Assembly: GCA_016745315.1 (NCBI GenBank) | Contig: CP066886.1 | Location: 6,634,501 to 6,698,500, forward strand | Origin: Arthrospira sp. PCC 9108 | Lineage (GTDB): Bacteria > Cyanobacteriota > Cyanobacteriia > Cyanobacteriales > Microcoleaceae | DNA length: 64,000 bases | Reading direction: 5' to 3' | Part shown: positions 57,575 through 64,000 of the stretch, piece after piece | Numbering within the stretch: the first letter of the stretch is position 1 | Layout of the letters: every line of letters starts with the position of its first letter | Program-made: the position numbers and the translations under genes | The notes under the pieces: generated by a model | What the model was told of the DNA's origin: nothing | Databases searched by the model: none | The model's input: only the letters and a program-made list of their open reading frames with translations

Positions 57575-59860
57575 ATGCCCTATCCGGTCCCACCTCCTGA
57601 ACCACCAGCGATTATCGAAACCCTTGTTAACCCAAGCCCGAATCAACCCCCGTCATATCAGAGTTGGAATCAATCGGAGTCTGGTTCAAACGGATATATA
57701 CAGCATAATCAAACAATCTCCTACGTTCTACCATCAAGCCGAAGCTCGGAAATTCACCGGGAATCATCAGCAGCGCTTCTGGGTGAGCCGATGACCCGTA
57801 ACTGGTCAGATATTTACGGGAAAACGCAATTGTATCTAATTCCCAGAAACGAGGTTTCTAGGGATATTTTTGAGTATTCACCCACAACTCCCATAGAAAG
57901 GGGGTTTCTTGGTGAAGAATTTTCCCAAAATGCGATCGCCTCCTCATCGAGTTACGGGATTAATAGCAGCCAAAAATTTACACCTTTCGATCGCCATCGT
58001 CCCCTATACCTAGCCCAAACAGAACCTACCGGGTCAGATAACATTCCTATACCAGTAATTCCGCCGACAGACTTAGTGGAAGTCACAGCCGCCGAACAGG
58101 AATTTGACCAACAGCGACAAATCATCACGGCTAGAGGGAATGTCAGAATCAGATTTAGAGAAACCCTAATCGAAGCGGAGCAAGCCCAAGTCAACCTGAA
58201 CACCCGTCAAACCGCCGCCAGGGGAAATGTCGCCCTACAAAGGGGGGAACAACTGGTTCAGGGGAGCCAGATGGAATATAACTTTGTGCGTAGTACGGGA
58301 GTTATCTACGAAGCGAGAGGGGTGGTTGTGACCCAATCGACTGCTTCTGACTTTGACATAGAACAACCAACCAACCTCACCCCTGCGCCGATTTTTTCGG
58401 GGTCTCTGTCAGATACCCTGACGGAAGCGCAACCGGTGACGGAAGTTACCACTACCGGAGAGACTCAAATCCAGGTAACTGGTGCTGGTTTCCCACAAGT
58501 TGGGGGGACTGTAAATCGTTTAAGGTTTGAAGCTGAACGGATCGATATTCAACCTAACGGAGAATGGGAGGCTACTAATATCCGCATTACTAATGACCCT
58601 TTTTCGCCTCCCGAATTGGAACTGAGGGCGGATAATGCTCAATTAAGGCGGATCTCTCCCCTACAAGATGAATTGCTGACGAGTCGATCGCGTTTAGTGT
58701 TCGACCAACGCTTCTCGATACCGCTATTTCGCGATCGCACTATTATTGACCGTCGCCAAAGGGAACCGAGTCCCCTAGAATTTGGCTATGACCTGAGAGA
58801 CCTCGATGGTTATTTTGTCCAGTGGAACCTAACGCCGATTGAATTAGGACCGTTAGAATTAAAAGTGGCTCCCCAGGTGTTAGTACAGCGGGCTATTTCG
58901 GAAAGTTTATCGCCACTTGACCCTCGATTTTATGGCTTAAACACCCGTTTATCTGGTCGCATTACCCCGACTACTTCTATAGAGGGACAGTTAAAAATTA
59001 GTAACTTTGAAGACTTCCCCAACCTAGGGGAAAACGCTTATAGGGCGAGATTAAGGGTTCGCCAATCATTAGAAGATTACACGCTCACGGGGGAATATAG
59101 CTATCGGGAACGGATATTTAACGGAACTCTGGGGTCACAAACTGTCCACCGTAGTTTTGGGGCGGTTCTGACGGTACCTAATATCTTGATCGGACCATCA
59201 GGAGGATATGTTAATTTTCAAACAGGCTACCAAGCCATAGAAGCGAATACCGATCGCTTTGACCTTCTGGAGGCGGAACGCGAAAACGATCGCATCAGTC
59301 GCCAACGCTTTCAAACTGTTGGGACTCTGATCTATCCAATTCCCCTGTGGAATGGTTCCGCTCTCCCTGCTACGGCTTCGGAGGGACTGAGATACACTCC
59401 CAGACCTGTTATCCCGTTTGTGCGTCTGGTGGGAATTGCTAGAGGTTCGGCTAGTTTGTATTCTGAGGATGAATCCCAATTCTATCTTAGTAGTAGTGTG
59501 GGCATCCAAGGACAGCTAGGGCATTTTTCCCGCAGTTATCTGGACTATACGGGTTTCAGTTTATTCTATACTCAAGTGGCGATCGATGGTGCATCTCCGT
59601 TTTTATTCGATCGCATGGTAGACCAAAGAATCCTGACTTTGGGATTAGTTCAGCAAATTTATGGGGGGTTAAGGGGTGGTGTAGAATCAGCCATTAATTT
59701 AGATAGCGGTTTAGCGTTAAATAATGAATTTACTTTAGAATACAGTCGGCGCACCTATGGTGTCATCCTCAGAATTAATCCTGTCCAAAGACTGGGAAGT
59801 TTCAGTCTTAGGATTAGTGATTTTAACTGGACTGGGGACTCACCCCCTTTTGATGATTAG
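57575..59860 (+). CDS. DUF3769 outer-membrane protein (LptD-like)
   Basis: A protein of 761 residues. The first 165 residues are Pro/Ser-rich and probably disordered. A periplasmic OstA/LptA-like domain follows (VEVTAAEQEFDQQRQIITAR, GNVRIRFRETLIEAEQAQVN, AARGNVALQRGEQLVQGS). The C-terminal half is a predicted beta barrel with alternating strands (QLKISNFEDFPNLGENAYRA, YSYRERIFNGTLGSQTVHRS, ending in the strand FSLRISDFNWTG). The family is the cyanobacterial counterpart of LptD, which inserts lipopolysaccharide into the outer membrane. LpxD lies 3 kb upstream. There is no clear signal peptide before residue 100; the start could be elsewhere, since the first 150 residues look unusual for an exported protein. 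Confidence 0.82.
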   Translation: MPYPVPPPEPPAIIETLVNPSPNQPPSYQSWNQSESGSNGYIQHNQTISYVLPSSRSSEIHRESSAALLGEPMTRNWSDIYGKTQLYLIPRNEVSRDIFEYSPTTPIERGFLGEEFSQNAIASSSSYGINSSQKFTPFDRHRPLYLAQTEPTGSDNIPIPVIPPTDLVEVTAAEQEFDQQRQIITARGNVRIRFRETLIEAEQAQVNLNTRQTAARGNVALQRGEQLVQGSQMEYNFVRSTGVIYEARGVVVTQSTASDFDIEQPTNLTPAPIFSGSLSDTLTEAQPVTEVTTTGETQIQVTGAGFPQVGGTVNRLRFEAERIDIQPNGEWEATNIRITNDPFSPPELELRADNAQLRRISPLQDELLTSRSRLVFDQRFSIPLFRDRTIIDRRQREPSPLEFGYDLRDLDGYFVQWNLTPIELGPLELKVAPQVLVQRAISESLSPLDPRFYGLNTRLSGRITPTTSIEGQLKISNFEDFPNLGENAYRARLRVRQSLEDYTLTGEYSYRERIFNGTLGSQTVHRSFGAVLTVPNILIGPSGGYVNFQTGYQAIEANTDRFDLLEAERENDRISRQRFQTVGTLIYPIPLWNGSALPATASEGLRYTPRPVIPFVRLVGIARGSASLYSEDESQFYLSSSVGIQGQLGHFSRSYLDYTGFSLFYTQVAIDGASPFLFDRMVDQRILTLGLVQQIYGGLRGGVESAINLDSGLALNNEFTLEYSRRTYGVILRINPVQRLGSFSLRISDFNWTGDSPPFDD

Positions 59861-59864
59861 CCCT

Positions 59865-60341
59865 ATGAGCCTATCACCCGCAGAACAAGCCCAAGTCCTG
59901 CTTAATCATTACAGTTTTGACCTAGATGGAAATTCCGCAAATCAAATTATTAGCAAGTGGTCGGAAATATATGATGTGAATTGGCTGCATCTTGCTGTGA
60001 TTGAAGCCCTCTATTTGGGGCGTTATAAATCTATTTCTGTTCAGCAAATACTAGAAATGTGGAAACGTCGCAATCAGCCCATTTATCACTTTAACTCGGA
60101 GTTTGAGCGGTTAATTTGTAATAAGTTACCTCATGCTTTTGAAGATTATAAAATTGTCCACAATAACACACCAGAAACCAATCAACAAAAGCCTGAGAAT
60201 GAAATCCTAGACCATGAAATCCTAGACCATGAAGAAGCAGTTATTGAATCTCTGCCAATTAGCGAGAAAACCCCGACTTTGCCGCTTCACTACTCAGACT
60301 TTTGTGCCAAATTGCAAGCCATTGTGGAAAATAGTCAATAG
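59865..60341 (+). CDS. Unknown cyanobacterial protein downstream of DUF3769
   Basis: A protein of 158 residues from the ATG at 59865 (MSLSPAEQAQVLLNHYSFDL), which begins 5 bp after the barrel gene's stop; an ATG at 59853 overlaps that stop. Helical N-terminus (ISKWSEIYDVNWLHLAVIEA), then LGRYKSISVQQILEMWKRRN. A duplicated 6-residue acid repeat (EILDHEILDHE) occurs near residue 105. No domain is recognised. The tight spacing suggests one transcript with the barrel gene, but a functional link is speculative. Confidence 0.65.
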   Translation: MSLSPAEQAQVLLNHYSFDLDGNSANQIISKWSEIYDVNWLHLAVIEALYLGRYKSISVQQILEMWKRRNQPIYHFNSEFERLICNKLPHAFEDYKIVHNNTPETNQQKPENEILDHEILDHEEAVIESLPISEKTPTLPLHYSDFCAKLQAIVENSQ

Positions 60342-60356
60342 ACTATATGTAAAAGC

Positions 60357-60380
60357 AGAGACAAGGGGTGGCTTGTCTCT
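60357..60380 (+). terminator. Perfect 9-bp hairpin
   Basis: AGAGACAAG and CTTGTCTCT form a perfect 9-bp stem around GGGTGG, just after the stop at 60341. It lacks a U-tract. This can terminate transcripts from both directions. Confidence 0.5.
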
Positions 60381-60494
60381 ACGAGGGGGAGCAATTTAGC
60401 TGGGGTAACTATCAATTATCAATTGTCAATTGTCAATTATGATGTAGGGGCTGATTACCCCGGGAATATTAAACCGGTTATTGGGGGTGATTTT

Positions 60495-61019
60495 TTACGT
60501 TAAACCCATGCGAATTTCTGAGCAAAAAGAAGCCAAAGCCAATCCATTATTATAATTAACAATACTGGTTCGCAGGCGTAGATTAGGAATCAAATACCAG
60601 ATCCTCTCCTCGGCTTTAAACTGATCAGACTCGATCGACAAGGTCAAAACATCATCCTTACCCATGAGATAACGACCGATTAAGGATTGATTCTGGCCAT
60701 GGGCTTGTTGCTGCTGCAAAAGTTTTCCTTGTAGGGGAGTTGAGCGATCGCATATTGTAACTAAAACGGCTGAACCTCGTTGCTGATCAGGATTTGATTC
60801 TATAGTGCCTTCCCAAGTTAACTGTAAACCCTTAGCTACCAATCCGGCATCAACCCCGTGGCTGGAGCAGATGTCTGTAACTATAGCATGATCAGGGGCA
60901 AGGGCTTCCATGACCAAATTAGATTTACCAGCCTCGAGGTTACCGGAAGTCAAATTGTGTACAGTCCGCTGAGAAAACCACTTTCCCGCACTCAACTCAA
61001 AAAATTCGACAATATCCAT
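60495..61019 (-). CDS. cpcS: Phycobiliprotein lyase, CpcS/CpeS family
   Basis: A protein of 174 residues with the family start MDIVEFFELSAGKWFSQRTV, then the strand pattern GLQLTWEGTIESN, GSAVLVTICD, LIGRYLMGKDDVLTLSIESD, EERIWYLIPNLRLRTSIVNY and the conserved end ASFCSEIRM. These lyases attach phycobilin chromophores to a conserved cysteine of phycobiliproteins in the cytoplasm. The pattern fits the CpcS-III type. The gene is alone on its strand. This is one of the cyanobacterial signatures of the window. Confidence 0.93.
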   Translation of the reverse strand: MDIVEFFELSAGKWFSQRTVHNLTSGNLEAGKSNLVMEALAPDHAIVTDICSSHGVDAGLVAKGLQLTWEGTIESNPDQQRGSAVLVTICDRSTPLQGKLLQQQQAHGQNQSLIGRYLMGKDDVLTLSIESDQFKAEERIWYLIPNLRLRTSIVNYNNGLALASFCSEIRMGLT

Positions 61020-61148
61020 GATTTTCGTGCATTGTAATTAACCAACAAATAGCTTAAACACTTTGGTTATTCAACACAACTACTAAAAAGGGAGACCGGA
61101 TAACTGATAAACTGTGGATTGGTTCAATAGCCAAGGAGAACACTGGAA

Positions 61149-61346
61149 GTGGCAATCGAAATCGGTCAACGAGTAAAGGTCCGGCGCATCAGAGATCGCA
61201 TACCGGGAAATATCGTTAATCAACTCAAGCAAAATCCATTTGGAACTGTCAAAGGCTTTAAAATGGTCGATGGCAGTGGCATTGGTTTTGTCGTCCAATT
61301 TGACAATAGCCTATCGACTTGGTTTTTTGAAGATGAGCTAGAATAA
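61149..61346 (+). CDS. DUF2862 family protein
   Basis: A small protein of 65 residues, from a GTG at 61149. Pattern MAIEIGQRVKVRRIRDRIPG, then NPFGTVKGFKMVDGSGIGFV, VQFDNSLSTWFFEDELE, as in the cyanobacterial DUF2862 family. It looks like a small SH3-like beta barrel. Function is unknown. It lies 130 bp from the divergent cpcS gene. Confidence 0.85.
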   Translation: MAIEIGQRVKVRRIRDRIPGNIVNQLKQNPFGTVKGFKMVDGSGIGFVVQFDNSLSTWFFEDELE

Positions 61347-61520
61347 TGGGCGCTTGACAATGGATTATCGGCGATCAGCAGCTCAGGTGCGGTTCCTGGG
61401 ATAGGATAAATAACTGATCTATTGAACGATCGCGTCAGGCTTAGGTAGCATATATCGCCTCTCATGGGGGGGTGAGGTGAACCTAGACTGCGCGATCGCC
61501 AACCATATAGGAAATCATTG

Positions 61521-62612
61521 ATGGCTGTGATTCTGACATTTTTGGGTAAGGGTGGTACAGGTAGAAGTACAATTGCGATCGCTGCGGCGAAGGGACTCGC
61601 CGCCGAAGGTAAAAGGGTTTTACTGGCTACCTCGGACAGCGGGCCAGCACCAGGACTGCTACTGGGAACGAAGTTGACTACGTTACCCACCCCTGTAGAA
61701 ACCAACCTCAAAGCAGTACAATTCCAGTGCGCTGCTTTACTAGAAAGCAGTTGGGAACAAGTCAAGACCATAGAGGCGCAATACCTACGCACTCCTTTTT
61801 TTAAGAATGTCTACGGTCAGGAATTGGGGGTATTACCAGGAATGGATAGCGCCCTAGCCCTCAATGCTCTGAGAGAATATGACAATAGTGGCGATTATGA
61901 TGCGATCGTCTATGATGGCAATAATAGCCAGGAAACATTAAGGATGCTGGGAATGCCAGAAATTCTCAGTTGGTACATCCGAAGATTTCGGCAGGTATTT
62001 CTGGACTCGGACTTAGGAAAAGCACTATCTCCATTTGTGCAACCCATTGCTAGTACGGTGTTAAGTGTTGATATCTCTGGGGATACCTTCGCCGGACCTA
62101 CTAAAGAAATGAGCAATGTTCTGGAACAGGGAAAATCCGCAGTATCAGACCCTAACCGAGTTAGTGCTTATCTGGTGACTACGGAAGATGAAGTGGCGCA
62201 GGCTACGGCTAGTTACCTATGGGGAAGCGCTCAACAGGTAGGCTTAACTGTGGGTGGTATTCTCCTCAACCGGAGCCAACAAACCAGCTATTTGGCTGAC
62301 AGCTTCGCCCCCCTGACGGTTACAGCCATTCCAGAAGCTGCTTCCAACTGGGAAACTTTAATCAAAGCCCTACCGGACTTTAGCGGGGCAACCAGCGCCC
62401 CGCGTTCCATCTCTATTGATGTCGCGCGCCGTCATGTCACCCTATTTTTACCAGGATTTGATAAAAAACAGATCAAACTCACCCAATATGGTCCTGAACT
62501 GACTATTGAGGCTGGAGATCAACGCCGTAATATTTTGCTACCTCCTTCCCTGACTGGTCAACCTGTAACTGGGGCTAAATTTCAAAATGGCTATCTGATT
62601 GTTTCTCTTTGA
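61521..62612 (+). CDS. Get3/ArsA-like P-loop ATPase
   Basis: A protein of 363 residues from the ATG at 61521 (a TTG at 61518 is in frame). The deviant Walker A KGGTGRSTIA at about 10-20 marks the ArsA/Get3/ParA class. The switch region follows (YDAIVYDGNNSQETLRMLGM), where the usual DTAP motif is replaced by DGNN. The C-terminal 90 residues form a small beta domain like Hsp20/alpha-crystallin (ISIDVARRHVTLFLPGFDKK, KFQNGYLIVSL end). Cyanobacterial and plant-type members of this group lack the arsenite-binding cysteines; a role in targeting membrane proteins is likely for Get3 relatives but not certain here. Confidence 0.85.
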   Translation: MAVILTFLGKGGTGRSTIAIAAAKGLAAEGKRVLLATSDSGPAPGLLLGTKLTTLPTPVETNLKAVQFQCAALLESSWEQVKTIEAQYLRTPFFKNVYGQELGVLPGMDSALALNALREYDNSGDYDAIVYDGNNSQETLRMLGMPEILSWYIRRFRQVFLDSDLGKALSPFVQPIASTVLSVDISGDTFAGPTKEMSNVLEQGKSAVSDPNRVSAYLVTTEDEVAQATASYLWGSAQQVGLTVGGILLNRSQQTSYLADSFAPLTVTAIPEAASNWETLIKALPDFSGATSAPRSISIDVARRHVTLFLPGFDKKQIKLTQYGPELTIEAGDQRRNILLPPSLTGQPVTGAKFQNGYLIVSL

Positions 62613-62623
62613 CCTCATGGTAG

Positions 62624-62679
62624 GGTGCGTCAGAAAAATTTCTAATAATTAATACCATAAAAATCTGACCTGACGCACC
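62624..62679. repeat. TGACGCACC-type hairpin behind the ATPase gene
   Basis: GGTGCGTCAG (62624-62633) and CTGACGCACC (62670-62679) are the same 10-bp arms as at 2883-2940 and in the 21-kb array; the interior differs. It begins 12 bp after the stop codon, so it could also act as a terminator. Confidence 0.85.
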
Positions 62680-62702
62680 ACAAATCATCCGAACTGATAC
62701 AT

Positions 62703-63988
62703 TTACGCGACATTTATCCGGCTATTGCCTGACAATGCGACGATAGCACTATTACCCGTTAAGGTAACAGAGGCGGTATCCCGCAAAGCTTTTAGAAAGA
62801 TTCCAAAAGCACCGTTCCAGTCCCTGGGTTGAACCCACACTCAGGACATCGGAACACTTTTGAGCCACCTAGCTGGGAATGGACATGACCACAGTGAGTA
62901 CAGGTTTTGCTGGTGTATTCTTCCGTCACATCTACAACTGTGGTTCCAGTTATTTCCCCTTGATGTCTCAGGGTTAGTTTGAATCGATAATGCGCCCATG
63001 TCAGCATGGCTCGGGCAGTCTTGGATTTGATTTTCCGCTTGGCTTTGGCAACCATGTTGGAAGTCTCGAAGGTCGGCAGAAAAATTATGCTGTAGTTGTG
63101 AGTCAAGTAGTGAGCAATTTGTTTGTGGGCTTCATCAACTAGATTGCGGATTTTGGTTCTCATTCGTTGAGCCGCTTGCCTCATCCGTCGCCTTCTTGAA
63201 CGACAGGGTTCCTTGGCGATTCGGCTCATCAAATCATCCAAATGTTGACATAGCCTAGTAATGCGTCCAATATCCCCGGAGCCCAATTCCAGAAACCGAG
63301 AGCCATCAAACCCGGTCATAAAAGTTCGGACGCCCGGGTCTAATGCAATTACGCCATTCGCTTCAGTTGGGGTAACGGCAACTGGTTCAGGGAAAATCGC
63401 CAACCATCGACCTTTGGTAAACACCAACTGAGTCCCTTGCCCGCAAGTTTTAGGGATAGCTTCGGAAACCATGAAAGTTAATCCTTTCGTTAGTCTTGGA
63501 TACCAACTCCCTGAAGAGAAATTAGCATTGTTAAACTTGATGGCTTGAGAACTATCCCGACAGCTCGGTGGCCTTGCGCCAGGACTGGCGGTCAAAGCCT
63601 GATAGGCATCAAAGATGGCATTTTGCCGAATGTGGCAGGGTGTTTCTTTGACCCATTCGGGTAAGTCGCTCTGCATCACTTCGTTGCGTAATTTCAGTTT
63701 GCTTAGTCGTTTACCACTCCGGGATAATGCAATTGCTTGGTTGTAGCAATACCGACAAGCAGCCAGCCATTTGCGCCAGACTTGATTTAGCTCTAGGCTG
63801 GGGTAAATCCGGATCTTCTTTGACCTGAGTTTTATATTGACTCCGTCCGTATAATCGGGAACTGAAGCAGTGGAGGATGGCGAGAATGTCCTCAACCATT
63901 TCTGGTTCTCGACTGAGACTTGTCTCGTTGAGAACCATGAGTGAGCACCTGTTTTGCTCACAGAGCCATCGAAACAAGTCCCATCCAA
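62703..63988 (-). CDS. tnpB: TnpB RNA-guided nuclease of IS607 (one frameshift near C-terminus)
   Basis: The frame from 63988 to 62792 gives 398 residues: IKLRSKKIRIYPSLELNQVW, YCYNQAIALS, the RuvC-I aspartate in GVIALDPGVRTFMTGFDGS, the RuvC-II glutamate in IIFLPTFETSNM, and the zinc-finger cysteines CTHCGH and CPECG. It then leaves the frame: the RuvC-III motif RDWNGAFGIFLKALRDTA is in another frame and continues to a stop at 62703. Restoring one G in the CCC (plus strand 62834-62836) joins them. The domain begins at about 63844; the true start inside or upstream of tnpA is unclear (no ATG). TnpB is an omega-RNA-guided DNA endonuclease in tested family members. Confidence 0.85.
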
Positions 63989-64000
63989 ATCTGGCCAATC
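63711..64000 (-). CDS. tnpA: TnpA serine recombinase, C-terminal fragment at window edge
   Basis: The minus frame reads RFGWDLFRWLCEQNRCSLMV, NETSLSREPEMVEDILAILH, CFSSRLYGRSQYKTQVKED and stops at 63711. This is the C-terminal half of an IS607 resolvase (the catalytic serine lies in the missing N-terminus). The stop is inside the tnpB coding part, giving a large overlap in another frame as is usual for this family. The frame is open up to the window edge. Confidence 0.8.
   Translation of the reverse strand, partial: LARFGWDLFRWLCEQNRCSLMVLNETSLSREPEMVEDILAILHCFSSRLYGRSQYKTQVKEDPDLPQPRAKSSLAQMAGCLSVLLQPSNCIIPEW

Larger units (their letters stand above)
62690..64000 (-). mobile_element. IS607-family insertion sequence (incomplete at window edge)
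   Basis: Minus-strand tnpA (serine recombinase end) overlaps tnpB, the gene order of IS607. The right end lies near 62690-62703, just past the tnpB stop, where ATTTACGCGACA also matches the remnant at 21.66 kb. The left end lies outside the window. Confidence 0.8.

Overview
The window is from a filamentous cyanobacterium, most likely an Arthrospira/Limnospira-type organism. This rests on the very dense HIP1 palindrome (GCGATCGC), a phycobiliprotein lyase (CpcS family), a cyAbrB regulator, several families largely confined to cyanobacteria (DUF3038, DUF4335, DUF3318, DUF3769, DUF2862) and the type of IS607 element. The genus is an inference from style; no marker gene fixes it.

Layout. (1) 1-8.1 kb: ordinary chromosomal genes: the 3' part of mutS2, a 14-unit tandem hairpin array, DUF3038/DUF4335, a DCC-family protein, a DALR-domain protein, a DsbA-like lipoprotein, PlsC and DUF2288. 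(2) 8.1-51.9 kb: a phage-tail-like contractile injection system (eCIS/thylakoid-type CIS) locus in two divergent arms. The minus arm, read from 21.1 kb leftwards, encodes sheath, three inner-tube paralogues, two tail-assembly-chaperone-like proteins, a DUF6760 reading frame that seems reachable only by -1 frameshifting, and a cargo region. The cargo region has two DUF4157 proteins with near-identical N-termini and unrelated C-termini, a YbjN-type protein between them, and orphan toxin-module remnants at its end. The plus arm, from 22.2 kb rightwards, encodes the DUF4255 terminator/cap protein, the AAA+ ATPase, a second YbjN paralogue, a pseudokinase-TM-PstS-like fusion, a small protein, a fourth tube paralogue, an extremely repetitive giant protein (29.9-48.8 kb), the Afp7-like tube/hub protein and the VgrG-like spike. 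(3) 51.9-62.6 kb: housekeeping genes: a TrmH/SpoU methyltransferase, LpxD, cyAbrB, a radical SAM protein, DUF3318, a DUF3769 (LptD-like) barrel, CpcS, DUF2862 and a Get3/ArsA-like ATPase. (4) 62.7 kb to the end: an IS607-family element (TnpB plus the C-terminus of the TnpA serine recombinase).

How the genes work together. The CIS arms supply sheath, tube, cap, ATPase, hub and spike. The DUF4157 proteins are the likely payloads and the YbjN proteins possible payload chaperones. The pseudokinase/substrate-binding membrane protein is a candidate anchor or trigger. The gp25-like, Afp11/Afp12-like wedge, PAAR tip and tape-measure genes are not visible, so the system must be completed from another locus.

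The most remarkable object is the 18.9-kb reading frame. It is interrupted by about 17 small indels, all between 33.4 and 46.7 kb. I counted their net sum as +19, and subtracting it restores one frame of exactly 6,292 codons including the stop. Many breaks sit at a few recurrent motifs and none lies near the unique flanks, so they look like assembly errors in an unpolishable repeat. If so, the cell makes an approximately 6,290-residue protein whose repeats carry the IQR motif also found in the DUF4157 payloads.
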